Part shown: piece by piece, positions 1 to 7,348 of the stretch
Layout: each line of letters starts with the position of its first letter
Position numbering within the stretch: the stretch's first letter is position 1
Origin: Oscillospiraceae bacterium
GTDB taxonomy: Bacteria > Bacillota > Clostridia > UBA1381
Length of the DNA stretch: 34,531 nucleotides
Assembly: GCA_022509025.1 (NCBI GenBank)
Contig: JAFLUB010000031.1
Span: 1 to 34,531 of the forward strand
Direction of reading: 5' to 3'
Program-made: the position numbers and the translations under genes
Notes under the pieces: generated by a model
What the model was told of the DNA's origin: nothing
The model's database searches: none
The model's input: only the letters and a program-made list of their open reading frames with translations

Positions 1-53
1 CAATAAATATTCTCAGCGTATAATTCCGCACTATCAAAACATTTCAATTACTA

Positions 54-82
54 TTGACAATTCCGGCAAATACAGTTATAAT
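54..82 (+). promoter_or_regulatory. Sigma-A-type promoter of the gamma-glutamyl operon
   Basis: A perfect TTGACA at 54-59 is separated by 17 bases from a perfect TATAAT at 77-82. It lies 45 bases upstream of the first start codon, which has an AGGAG ribosome-binding site at 115-119. This is the strongest promoter in the window by match to consensus and should drive the three plus-strand genes that follow. Confidence 0.85.
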
Positions 83-127
83 TATATCATATAAAATTAA
101 TAGGATATAATTCCAGGAGATGAAAAT

Positions 128-1516
128 ATGGATCAAAATACGATTGACAACGCTATTTATGAAAAATATATCACCCCGACAAAACTTAAATCAAAAAAAT
201 TTATCGGCATTGAAATAGAAATGCCTGTGGTAAACCTCAAAAAAGAACCTGTTGAGGAAAAGGTTATTTTTAAATTATCAAAAGCGTTCTGCGAACGCTT
301 CGGTTTCAATGTCATAGGACGCGACAGCATAGGGAACGCTAACTCTATGCAGGACGACAAAACAGGCGACAACCTTTCATTTGACTGCTGTTATTCAAAC
401 CTTGAATTATCTCTCGGCAAAGGAGATAATCTTCACCAAATAAAGGAGCGTTTTGACAAATATTACACTTTTATAAACGATTTCCTTTCAGACTACAACT
501 ATACTCTTACGGGAATGGGTATAAATCCTTATTATGATATAAACCACAATAAACCTATAGAAAATGAGCGGTACAGAATGCTTTATCATCATTTGCATTC
601 ATACCCGAAATACGAGGGGAACGGCTTTGCGTTCCACCACTTCCCTTCATTCGGCACGTTTACAAGCGCGTCGCAGGTGCAGATTGATATTTTTCACGAG
701 GACTTAATCCCTGTGATTAATACCTTTGGCAGATTGGAACCTTTCAAGTCGCTCCTGTTTTCAAACTCACTCCTGCCTGAGGAAGCTGATTTACTCTGCG
801 CGCGCAATATGCTTTGGGAGCGAAGTATGCAGGGATATAACCCGCATAATATCGGTATGTTTGAATATGAATTAAAAGACTGCGACGATTTAGTCGAATA
901 CATTAAATCAACAAGCATTTACTGCACTATGCGTGACGGAAAATATATAAATTTTACTCCTGTTCCGATAAACGAATATCTTAAGCTTGACAGCGTACAG
1001 GGAGAATATTTTGACGGTACAGGATATAAAGATATCGAATTTGAACCGTGTCTTGAAGATATTGATCATCTTAGGACATTTAAATTTGTTGATCTTACCT
1101 ATCGCGGAACAATTGAGTTCCGAAGCATGTGTACTCAGCCCATAGCTGACAGCATGAGCATAGCTGCATTTCATATAGGTCTTTTAGAGCGCGTTTCGGA
1201 ATTGCAGGGGCTTTTAAACTCAGACAACGTTATTTATGCTCACGGCTACAGCGCATCAGAACTGCAAAGAATGTTCGCAAGAAAAGAACTGCCTGATTTT
1301 GTGGATAAAGAAAAGCTTACTAAAACGCTCCTGCGTATACTTGAGCTTTCCGAATCAGGGCTTAAGCAGCGCAATATGAATGAGGAGATTTTCCTTGAAC
1401 CTCTTTATGAGCGCGCCCGAACTTTATCTAATCCGGCAAAAAATATGCTTGAAGGTATTGAAAACGGAGCTTCTTTAGAGTATTATATTAAAGAGTATTC
1501 TCTTCTGAAGAGGTGA
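128..1516 (+). CDS. GCS2-like carboxylate-amine ligase (glutamate-cysteine ligase family)
   Basis: This 462-residue protein resembles the GCS2 branch of the glutamate-cysteine ligase superfamily, ATP-dependent enzymes that join the carboxylate of glutamate (or a related acid) to an amine. Visible family marks are GIEIE at residues 27-31, the stretch NLELSLGKGDNLHQI, the GINPYYD region, a SASQVQID segment that normally holds metal and substrate residues, and YRGTIEFRS near the C-terminal third. The start is set by AGGAG eight bases before ATG. It is followed by a second, differently built glutamate ligase (gshA) and an amidotransferase, so the true substrate may be a gamma-glutamyl compound other than gamma-glutamylcysteine. 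The TGA stop lies inside the left end of a family A repeat. The family is fairly certain, the substrate unknown. Confidence 0.72.
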   Translation: MDQNTIDNAIYEKYITPTKLKSKKFIGIEIEMPVVNLKKEPVEEKVIFKLSKAFCERFGFNVIGRDSIGNANSMQDDKTGDNLSFDCCYSNLELSLGKGDNLHQIKERFDKYYTFINDFLSDYNYTLTGMGINPYYDINHNKPIENERYRMLYHHLHSYPKYEGNGFAFHHFPSFGTFTSASQVQIDIFHEDLIPVINTFGRLEPFKSLLFSNSLLPEEADLLCARNMLWERSMQGYNPHNIGMFEYELKDCDDLVEYIKSTSIYCTMRDGKYINFTPVPINEYLKLDSVQGEYFDGTGYKDIEFEPCLEDIDHLRTFKFVDLTYRGTIEFRSMCTQPIADSMSIAAFHIGLLERVSELQGLLNSDNVIYAHGYSASELQRMFARKELPDFVDKEKLTKTLLRILELSESGLKQRNMNEEIFLEPLYERARTLSNPAKNMLEGIENGASLEYYIKEYSLLKR

Positions 1517-1688
1517 TTAACGTGAAAAAACACGTTAATCAGGTTTAATTGCCCGCGCGAATATTTTCTCGCTGTAGCTTCAAAAACAGGCACATGGATA
1601 TAATATCCATTTAACGCCTTATCTGCCCACGATAAGTACGTTAAGTTTTTCATTACTATTTGTGGGCAGAAAGGCTATGGATATTAAA
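1510..1688 (+). repeat. Family A structured element, copy 1 (upstream of gshA)
   Basis: This 179-bp copy fills the gap before gshA. A left hairpin pairs GATTAACGTG (1515-1524) with CACGTTAATC (1531-1540). A long right hairpin pairs TAATATCCAT (1601-1610) with ATGGATATTA (1677-1686), GCCTT (1616-1620) with AAGGC (1671-1675), and TCTGCCCAC (1622-1630) with GTGGGCAGA (1662-1670). The right stem contains the candidate translation start of gshA. This copy also carries a local palindrome at 1594-1610, where TATCCAT could instead pair with an upstream ATGGATA. A GTG at 1522 with a preceding GAGGTGA opens an 8-codon frame ending at 1548. Other copies are at 6661-6899, 7349-7588 and 18537-18720. Confidence 0.85.
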
Positions 1689-2915
1689 TTGTATTTGAAA
1701 AATAAATATATATTTGACGGGCTTTTCGGTCTTGAACGTGAAACGCTGCGTGTCACAGCCGATGGCACGATGTCAAAAAAACCACATCCTTTCGGCGAAA
1801 ATAAATATCTGGACCGCGATTTTTGCGAAAATCAGCTTGAACTGATTACGCCCGCATTTGAGAGCATTGACGATTTAATGTTAAGCCTTGAGAAGCTTGA
1901 CAAAGACGCGCGCGCCGCTCTTAGAGATATTAACGAGTATATGTGGATGAACAGCAATCCGCCGCATATAGATTCTGAAAATGATATATCCGTGGCACAT
2001 TTCACCGGTGAAAAAATGTTCAAACAGGACTACCGCATGAATCTGGAACGCCGTTACGGGAAAAGACTTATGCTTTATTCGGGAATACATTTTAATTTCT
2101 CGTTTTCCGGGCAATTTATAAGCTCAATTTATGACGGCAGCGGCAGCATAAAAGATTTCACAAACGCGCTTTATTTCCGGCTTTCAAAACAGGTATTCCG
2201 ATACAGCTGGCTGATTGTTCTGCTAACTGCCGCAGGTCCTGTCTATGATTTATCGCTTGACGGCGACGGGCTTTCAGGCAGCGGATTTGACGGCTATTCT
2301 ACGCGCAGAAACGGAGATAAAGGTTACTGGAACCAGTTTATCCCAATCCTTGACTATACGGACTTAAACTCCTATGTACGCTCGATTAAAGAGTATATTA
2401 AGAAGGGTATTCTTTTCTCCGCCGGAGAATTATATCTACCTGTGCGCTTAAAGCCGCACGGAAGCAATACCTTGGAGGCGCTTGTCGAAAACGGCGTTGA
2501 GCATATTGAGCTTCGTATGTTCGACCTCAACCCGCTATCTCCTCTGGGAGTGTTTCGTGAAGATTTAGAGTTTGCGCATTATTTTCTGCTCTATCTCACT
2601 AATCTTCCCGATTTTGAATTTACACCGGAGTTACAGGAAACAGCGGTTAAAAACCATCAGGCGGCAGCACGGTACGACTTGTCTGAAATGACCATAAACG
2701 GCTACAGCGCTGAGGACGCGGCAAAAGGAATGCTTGACGATATGACTGAATACTTCAGGGACTTTCCCGATGTATTGGAGAACATAAACAGACAAAAGGA
2801 AAAAATTACGACTAATAACCGTTACTGTGTTAAGGTATATGAAAAGCTTATAGATGATTTCCAGTCTGAAATGCTTAAAATAACAAAGAAGAACGGAGGC
2901 GGCAGCAATGTGTGA
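1677..2915 (+). CDS. gshA: Glutamate-cysteine ligase, GshA type
   Basis: It makes gamma-glutamylcysteine from glutamate and cysteine with ATP, in the cytoplasm. The N-terminus carries GLERETLRV (residues 18-26 from this start), the signature of the proteobacterial-type GshA and of the GshA domain of GshAB fusions. Further marks are ENQLELITPAFES, YSGIHFNFSFS and HIELRMFDLNPLSPLG. At about 412 residues it is shorter than E. coli GshA (518) and has no ATP-grasp GshB domain. The start is uncertain. A GTG at 1662 lies wholly inside the upstream repeat. ATG 1677 has AAAGG too close to it. TTG 1689 occupies the place of the true ATG in the other three copies of the repeat. It overlaps the next gene by 8 bases, which suggests translational coupling. 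Confidence 0.85.
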   Translation: MDIKLYLKNKYIFDGLFGLERETLRVTADGTMSKKPHPFGENKYLDRDFCENQLELITPAFESIDDLMLSLEKLDKDARAALRDINEYMWMNSNPPHIDSENDISVAHFTGEKMFKQDYRMNLERRYGKRLMLYSGIHFNFSFSGQFISSIYDGSGSIKDFTNALYFRLSKQVFRYSWLIVLLTAAGPVYDLSLDGDGLSGSGFDGYSTRRNGDKGYWNQFIPILDYTDLNSYVRSIKEYIKKGILFSAGELYLPVRLKPHGSNTLEALVENGVEHIELRMFDLNPLSPLGVFREDLEFAHYFLLYLTNLPDFEFTPELQETAVKNHQAAARYDLSEMTINGYSAEDAAKGMLDDMTEYFRDFPDVLENINRQKEKITTNNRYCVKVYEKLIDDFQSEMLKITKKNGGGSNV

Positions 2916-3675
2916 ACTATTCGGAATAAGCAGTCAATCCTCTGTTGATGTGCGCGGATATCTCGAAGAATTTTACTCTCACAGCAGGCAGCACCCGCAC
3001 GGCTGGGGACTTATGCGTGAATCCAACGGCAAAATTGAAATCATAAAAGAATGCGTATGCGCGTCACAAAGCGCAATTCTTAATAATATCATAGCCGAAA
3101 CTGAGCCTCAGACAAACTTGCTCGCGCATATACGTCTTGCAACAATCGGTTCTGTGAAACACGATAACTGCCACCCTTATACAGGTGTTGACAATTCAGG
3201 ACGGCACTGGACACTTATACATAACGGCACCATTTATTCGGGCACGCATCTTTCAAAATATTTATTCTCTCAGACAGGTGATACTGATTCTGAACGAATA
3301 CTGTTATACCTGCTCGATGAGATGAACAACGTGATAGAAAAAAACGAAGCCGCGCTTTCTGTGGAACAGAGATGCTCTGTTATAGATAATATAGCCATTG
3401 CGCTATCGCCAAGAAACAAGCTTAATCTTATGATTTATGACGGTGAAATTTTATATGTTCATACGAACATGAAGGATACGCTTATGTATAAGACTATTGA
3501 GCAAGGAATAGTTATTTCAACGCAATCACTTGACGATGACAAGTGGGAACACTTCCCCATGACTCAGCTTTGCGCTTTTAATAACGGAACGAAAATATTT
3601 GAGGGTACTAACCACGGAAATGAGTTCATTCCGACACTTGAATACATAACGGCACTTGACGCAATGAATATTTAA
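2908..3675 (+). CDS. EgtC/YafJ-like class II glutamine amidotransferase
   Basis: This 255-residue Ntn-type amidohydrolase begins Met-Cys-Glu-Leu-Phe-Gly. Removal of Met exposes Cys2 as the catalytic nucleophile, as in class II amidotransferases. HIRLATIGSV, HNGTIYSG and GDTDSERIL match the YafJ/EgtC subfamily, which has the glutaminase fold without a fused synthase domain. EgtC itself removes gamma-glutamyl groups in ergothioneine synthesis. Placed directly after two glutamate ligases, with an 8-base overlap and GGAGG inside the end of gshA, a gamma-glutamyl amidohydrolase role is a reasonable inference. A nitrogen-donating glutaminase working with an unseen partner is the alternative. The TAA stop abuts the first arm of the palindrome between the convergent genes. 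Confidence 0.78.
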   Translation: MCELFGISSQSSVDVRGYLEEFYSHSRQHPHGWGLMRESNGKIEIIKECVCASQSAILNNIIAETEPQTNLLAHIRLATIGSVKHDNCHPYTGVDNSGRHWTLIHNGTIYSGTHLSKYLFSQTGDTDSERILLYLLDEMNNVIEKNEAALSVEQRCSVIDNIAIALSPRNKLNLMIYDGEILYVHTNMKDTLMYKTIEQGIVISTQSLDDDKWEHFPMTQLCAFNNGTKIFEGTNHGNEFIPTLEYITALDAMNI

Positions 3676-3851
3676 GGGACTGTTGCTTTTAGCGCAGAAC
3701 GTTTAAAGACATGAATACTATAATCATAAAACAGAAAAATTTAATTATATGAAAAAAGCCTTTAAACTACGAACAAAACTCACCACTTGGAGTACAAACG
3801 TACACCATCGGGTGAGTTTTGTCCGTTCTGCATCTAAATTCAATCAGTCCC
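3676..3851. repeat. Nested palindrome between convergent genes (family D)
   Basis: The gap between the amidotransferase and smpB stops folds into a branched cruciform. Outer arms GGGACTG (3676-3682) and CAGTCCC (3845-3851) enclose GCAGAACG (3694-3701) with CGTTCTGC (3824-3831). Inside these are two side hairpins: GTTTAAAG (3701-3708) with CTTTAAAC (3760-3767), and the perfect 12-bp pair ACAAAACTCACC (3773-3784) with GGTGAGTTTTGT (3811-3822). No U-tract follows the outer stem on either strand, so it is not a canonical intrinsic terminator, though it may end transcription from both sides. Confidence 0.75.
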
Positions 3852-3861
3852 TTTATGCATA

Positions 3862-4335
3862 TCAGTATCTGTTCATACTTTTTAACGTGCGCTCAATATT
3901 CCGCCGCGCGTCCTTTTTAGCTATATCAGCGCGCTTATCATAGAGCTTTTTACCTTTTGCAACAGCAAGCGACACTTTAACAAGCGAGCCTTTAAGATAT
4001 ACCGAAAGCGGTATCAGCGCGTAGCCATCCTGCTGCATCTGACCTACGAGTTTCATTATCTCCTTTTTATGGAGCAGCAGTTTCCTTTCGCGCATCGGAT
4101 CGCGGTTGAATATATTCCCCTGTTCAAACGGGCTTATATTCATTTGCTTTATATATACCTCGCCGTCCTTTATCGACGCATATGCATCGGTAAGGTTAAT
4201 CTTGCCCTGACGCGCCGATTTTACCTCTGTTCCGCAAAGCTCTATACCCGCCTCAAGCGTTTCGATTATGAAATACTCATGACGCGCTTTTTTATTCTGT
4301 GCAAGAGTTTTTGTGTTTTCTGTTTTTCCCGCCAT
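3862..4335 (-). CDS. smpB: SsrA-binding protein SmpB
   Basis: This 157-residue protein has the usual SmpB length and order of motifs. It binds tmRNA and brings it to stalled ribosomes for trans-translation. Seen here are the N-terminal [42 protein letters not shown], and the basic C-terminal tail with GKKLYDKR and a [13 protein letters not shown] segment that enters the decoding centre. ATG is preceded by AAGGAGG at ideal spacing. It has its own promoter and ends at the palindrome between convergent genes. The tmRNA gene is often nearby in Firmicutes but is not in the adjacent gaps, which are too short. Confidence 0.96.
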   Translation of the reverse strand: MAGKTENTKTLAQNKKARHEYFIIETLEAGIELCGTEVKSARQGKINLTDAYASIKDGEVYIKQMNISPFEQGNIFNRDPMRERKLLLHKKEIMKLVGQMQQDGYALIPLSVYLKGSLVKVSLAVAKGKKLYDKRADIAKKDARRNIERTLKSMNRY

Positions 4336-4362
4336 GGGTAATCCTCCTTATCTTTTTTAACT

Positions 4363-4391
4363 ATTCTACCACAATCATTTTATGAAATCAA
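4363..4391 (-). promoter_or_regulatory. Promoter of smpB
   Basis: On the minus strand TTGATT (4386-4391) and TAGAAT (4363-4368) are 17 bases apart, about 28 bases before the smpB start and after the thioesterase stop. smpB can therefore be transcribed apart from the nadK-argR-recN group. Confidence 0.65.
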
Positions 4392-4404
4392 ATAAATTCA
4401 TGTG

Positions 4405-4875
4405 TCATGATGGGCGCTTATTCCTCGCAATATACCTTTTTTCGCCCTCACAATACATCTTTTTTTCATAGATATCATTCTCATTATACGTAATCGGCGC
4501 TACCTTTGCCGGCTTTCCTGATTTATCAAGAGATACCATAGTAAAAAACGCTGTGAGCGCGATTTGTTTTCTGCCTTTTATAGTATCCTCGGATTCGACC
4601 GTTACAAACACCTCCATTGAAGTGCGTCCGGCATATATCACCTGCGCCTTACAGGTTACAAGCTCGCCGACAAGCACCGGTCTTTTAAAGTTAAGCTCCT
4701 CAACTCTTGCCGTCACACAATTCGTGTGTGCGTGCTTCTGAGCAGCGACGCCCGCCGCGCTGTCCATCAATTTCATTATCTCGCCGCCGTGAACGTTACC
4801 GGCAACATTTGCCTGCATAGGCAGCACAAGCTGCGCAAGCACTGTATATGAATCCTTCATCTGTTTTGCTTTCAT
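4405..4875 (-). CDS. Acyl-CoA thioesterase, hotdog fold (YkhA/YciA-like)
   Basis: This 156-residue single-hotdog protein likely hydrolyses acyl-CoA thioesters in the cytoplasm. VHGGEIMKLMDSAAGVAA carries the conserved Asp of the acyl-CoA hydrolase family. VTARVEELNFKRPVLVGE and the GRTSMEV stretch form the strands that follow the long helix. The ATG at 4875 is chosen because GGAGG lies six bases upstream; an upstream in-frame start would place the ribosome-binding site inside the coding region. It is separated from recN by a family B palindromic element and is probably co-transcribed with it. The acyl specificity cannot be read from sequence. Confidence 0.88.
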   Translation of the reverse strand: MKAKQMKDSYTVLAQLVLPMQANVAGNVHGGEIMKLMDSAAGVAAQKHAHTNCVTARVEELNFKRPVLVGELVTCKAQVIYAGRTSMEVFVTVESEDTIKGRKQIALTAFFTMVSLDKSGKPAKVAPITYNENDIYEKKMYCEGEKRYIARNKRPS

Positions 4876-4897
4876 GTTAACCTCCATTCAATTATAA

Positions 4898-4997
4898 AGC
4901 AGAAAATAAACAAGCAGATTGCTCTTTTGAGGAACGCCGACGTATGCGGATACGTGGGGTTCCAAAAAAGGGTGATATGCGCAGTTTATTTTTCGCT
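4898..4997 (-). repeat. Family B mosaic palindrome, copy 1 (recN to thioesterase)
   Basis: Read on the minus strand, the last recN codons and stop (AGCGAAAAATAAAC, 4984-4997) pair with GTTTATTTTCTGCT (4898-4911) just upstream of the thioesterase ribosome-binding site. They enclose module X (4931-4963), a 33-bp hairpin with GGAAC/GTTCC ends and an ACGTAT/ATACGT inner stem. Module X recurs at 11633-11665 and 19151-19183, but the enclosing arms are different at each locus. Confidence 0.75.
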
Positions 4998-6659
4998 ATG
5001 CGCGTTTTTAAGCATTTCCTTTGCATGGTTTATGGCAAGTTCGCTTATTTCACCGCCGTCGATTATTCTCGCCAGTTCCTGTTCCCTGCCGCTGTCGTCA
5101 AGTTCGGTGAGCGAAGTGGATGCCATTTCACCGTCTGTATCCTTTTGTATCAGGTAATGATTGTCCGCCGCTGCTGTGAGCTGAGGAAGATGCGTTATAC
5201 ATATTACCTGCTTGCTTTTTCCGATGCCGGACAGCTTTTTAGCAATACTCATCGCCGCCTTACCTGAAACACCCGTGTCTATTTCATCAAAGATAAGCGT
5301 GTCAACTCCGTCAGTATCGGCAAGAATTGACTTGATGGCAAGCATGACTCTCGAAAGCTCACCGCCCGACGCTATTTTCACAAGCGGCTTCAGCGGTTCA
5401 CCCGGATTTGCGCTTATAAGGAACTCAACCTTGTCCATTCCGTTTTCATAAAAATCGTTTCCGCTTTCTATCTGCACATGGAACTTTGCTTTCTCCATGT
5501 TGAGCTCTCTCAATGCTTCTTCTATCCCCTTCTGAAGCACGCTTGCAGCTTCCCTGCGGCGTTTGGAAAGAGCATTTCCCTTCTTTGTAAGTTCATCTGT
5601 TATACTTTTCAGCTGTTCCTTTAATTCGTTTGTTTTTTCATCGCTCAGCTTTATATCGTTTAAATCACTTTCCGCCTTTTTCAGATAATCCAGAATATTC
5701 TCTATGCTTCCGCCATATTTGCGTTTGAGACGTGAAATCAGGTCAAGACGCTCCTCTATATCATTGAGCGTTTGTTCGTCAAATTCCACGCTATCGCTAA
5801 ATTCCTTTATCTCGTGCGCTGTATCCTCTATCTGGTACATAATACCGCTTAAAGTCTCATACATCGCTTTAATCTGCGGATTCAGACCGCTTATTTCAGA
5901 CAAGGCATTCACGGCTATACTTATACCGTCGTAAGCGGACTGCTCTTCTTCGCCGCCGTATATATTCTGATACGCCTCTCTCGTACAGTTTGTTATAAGC
6001 TCAGCATTGGCATATATCTCACGCTGTTCCTTTAAGTCATCTTCCTCGCCCTTTTCAAGAGAAGCTTTTTTTATCTCGTTCACCTGATATTCAAGCAAAT
6101 CAATTCTCTGCATCTTTTCCTGCTCGTCCATTTCAAGCGAGGCAATTCTTTTTTCAATTTCACGTTTTTTTCTCAGTATTTCCCTATAGTCGTTTATATA
6201 CTCCTGATTATCCGCGTAAGCGTCTAAAAAAGCAGTATGCTTGACAGGAGTCAGAAGTGCCTGATTATCATGCTGCCCGTGTATATTTATTAAGCTGTCT
6301 GAAATATCCCTTAAAATATTCAATGTCACAGCCATGCCGTTAACCCGCGCTACGCTTTTGCCGTCACGCGTAATCTGGCGCGTGATGATAATTTGTTCAT
6401 CATCCGCGTCTATATCGTTTTCAGCAAGAATATCAAGCGCATCCGCTGTCGCGTCAAACACAGCCTGAACGACCGCCTTATCAGCGCCGTAACGCACAAG
6501 CTCCTTATTGGCTCTATCGCCTAAAATCATATTTATTGAATCTATTATTATCGACTTGCCCGCGCCGGTTTCACCTGTAAGCACACTCACGCCTTCGTGA
6601 AAGTCCACGTCCAGCTTATCGATTACAGCCACATTTTTAATAGAAAGATGGTTTAGCAT
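4986..6659 (-). CDS. recN: DNA repair ATPase RecN
   Basis: RecN is an SMC-like cytoplasmic ATPase recruited to double-strand breaks. The 557-residue protein has Walker A GETGAGKSI (29-37), a long coiled-coil middle broken by a hinge-like part, the ABC signature SGGELSRVMLAIK and Walker B TLIFDEIDTGVSG. ATG 6659 gives the family-typical N-terminus MLNHLSIKNVAVID. A longer frame from an upstream GTG adds ten residues encoded by the family A repeat and is judged artefactual. argR-recN adjacency behind nadK is conserved across Firmicutes, where spoIVB often follows; here a thioesterase follows instead. Its likely ribosome-binding site, GGTGATT, is paired in the right stem of the repeat. Confidence 0.96.
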   Translation of the reverse strand: MLNHLSIKNVAVIDKLDVDFHEGVSVLTGETGAGKSIIIDSINMILGDRANKELVRYGADKAVVQAVFDATADALDILAENDIDADDEQIIITRQITRDGKSVARVNGMAVTLNILRDISDSLINIHGQHDNQALLTPVKHTAFLDAYADNQEYINDYREILRKKREIEKRIASLEMDEQEKMQRIDLLEYQVNEIKKASLEKGEEDDLKEQREIYANAELITNCTREAYQNIYGGEEEQSAYDGISIAVNALSEISGLNPQIKAMYETLSGIMYQIEDTAHEIKEFSDSVEFDEQTLNDIEERLDLISRLKRKYGGSIENILDYLKKAESDLNDIKLSDEKTNELKEQLKSITDELTKKGNALSKRRREAASVLQKGIEEALRELNMEKAKFHVQIESGNDFYENGMDKVEFLISANPGEPLKPLVKIASGGELSRVMLAIKSILADTDGVDTLIFDEIDTGVSGKAAMSIAKKLSGIGKSKQVICITHLPQLTAAADNHYLIQKDTDGEMASTSLTELDDSGREQELARIIDGGEISELAINHAKEMLKNAHSEK

Positions 6660-6660
6660 G

Positions 6661-6899
6661 TTAATCACCATAGCCTTTCTGCCCACAAATAGTAATAAAA
6701 ATCATTAACGCACTTATCATGGGCGGATAAGGCGTTAAATGGTGATTATGCCCATGTGCGTTTTTCGAAGCCTGCGAGAAAAAACTCGCACGGGCAATTA
6801 AATCTGATTAACGTGATTGTGAAACAACAAGGTTCCGGGGTATCCGCCCGCAATTTATTGCGCCGGCGGGTCGGGTTCTTCTTTTTCACGTTAATCTCC
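6661..6899 (-). repeat. Family A structured element, copy 2 (upstream of recN)
   Basis: This 239-bp copy lies between the argR stop and the recN start, oriented toward recN. TAATCACCAT pairs perfectly with ATGGTGATTA (plus-strand arms 6739-6748 and 6662-6671), covering the likely recN ribosome-binding site. The left hairpin loop holds an extra roughly 70 bp with its own CGCAAT-aa-ATTGCG stem. A Shine-Dalgarno-like GGAG followed by GTG (start 6889) opens a 47-codon frame that ends at 6746, inside the anti-Shine-Dalgarno arm. It differs from copy 3 by about three substitutions and one indel. Confidence 0.88.
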
Positions 6900-6900
6900 T

Positions 6901-7347
6901 TTAACGAAATAACTTCATTAATTTCTCTGATATCTGCGCGGATTTCTCCTCGCTCGCCGTTATTATCAGCAGCGTATCGTCGCCTGCTATTGAACCGAGA
7001 AAGTCTCCGCGCATAGACGCGTCAACAGACGCTGCCACAGCCGATGCCATTCCGGGATACGTTTTCACTACCACATTGTTCATAGCGTATTCAACGCTCC
7101 TTACAGTGTCAGTAATCATATTTATCCGTCTGTCCAGTTCACCGGATATATCATTGGATGAAGAATATATACTTCCGCCATCAGGCAAAGGAATTTTCAC
7201 AAGTCCGAGTTCCTTTATGTCTCTGGAAACAGTCGCCTGTGTCACGTTAAATCCACTTTTATTAAGTTCGCCGATCAGCTGTTCATGTGTCTTTATATTC
7301 TGCTCCTGAATAATTTTAAGTATTTGTCCCTGTCTTTTATATTTCAT
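6901..7347 (-). CDS. argR: Arginine repressor ArgR/AhrC
   Basis: This 148-residue transcription regulator represses arginine synthesis and activates catabolism when bound to arginine as a hexamer. The N-terminal winged helix-turn-helix contains KTHEQLIGELNKSGFNVTQ and TVSRDIKELGLVKIP. The C-terminal oligomerisation and arginine-binding domain carries AGDDTLLI. ATG 7347 fits the usual MKYKRQGQILKII start. The upstream GTG is part of the repeat. The gene sits between two nearly identical family A copies in direct orientation. In this gene order ArgR is often a standalone copy far from arg genes; no arginine biosynthesis gene is in the window. Confidence 0.94.
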   Translation of the reverse strand: MKYKRQGQILKIIQEQNIKTHEQLIGELNKSGFNVTQATVSRDIKELGLVKIPLPDGGSIYSSSNDISGELDRRINMITDTVRSVEYAMNNVVVKTYPGMASAVAASVDASMRGDFLGSIAGDDTLLIITASEEKSAQISEKLMKLFR

Positions 7348-7348
7348 A

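Noticed and set aside
3749-3943. Small plus-strand frame in the gap after the amidotransferase gene
   Set aside because: It runs through the nested palindrome and into smpB on the opposite strand, with no credible ribosome-binding site; the palindrome explains the sequence better.
3676-4404. tmRNA gene next to smpB
   Set aside because: The flanking gaps are 186 and 69 bases, too short for ssrA, and no tRNA-like ends are seen.
6661-6899. Known riboswitch or T-box leader for family A
   Set aside because: I see no T-box AGGGTGGNACCGCG sequence and no core of the common purine, SAM, TPP, FMN, THF, c-di-GMP or guanidine riboswitches. An Rfam search would be decisive.
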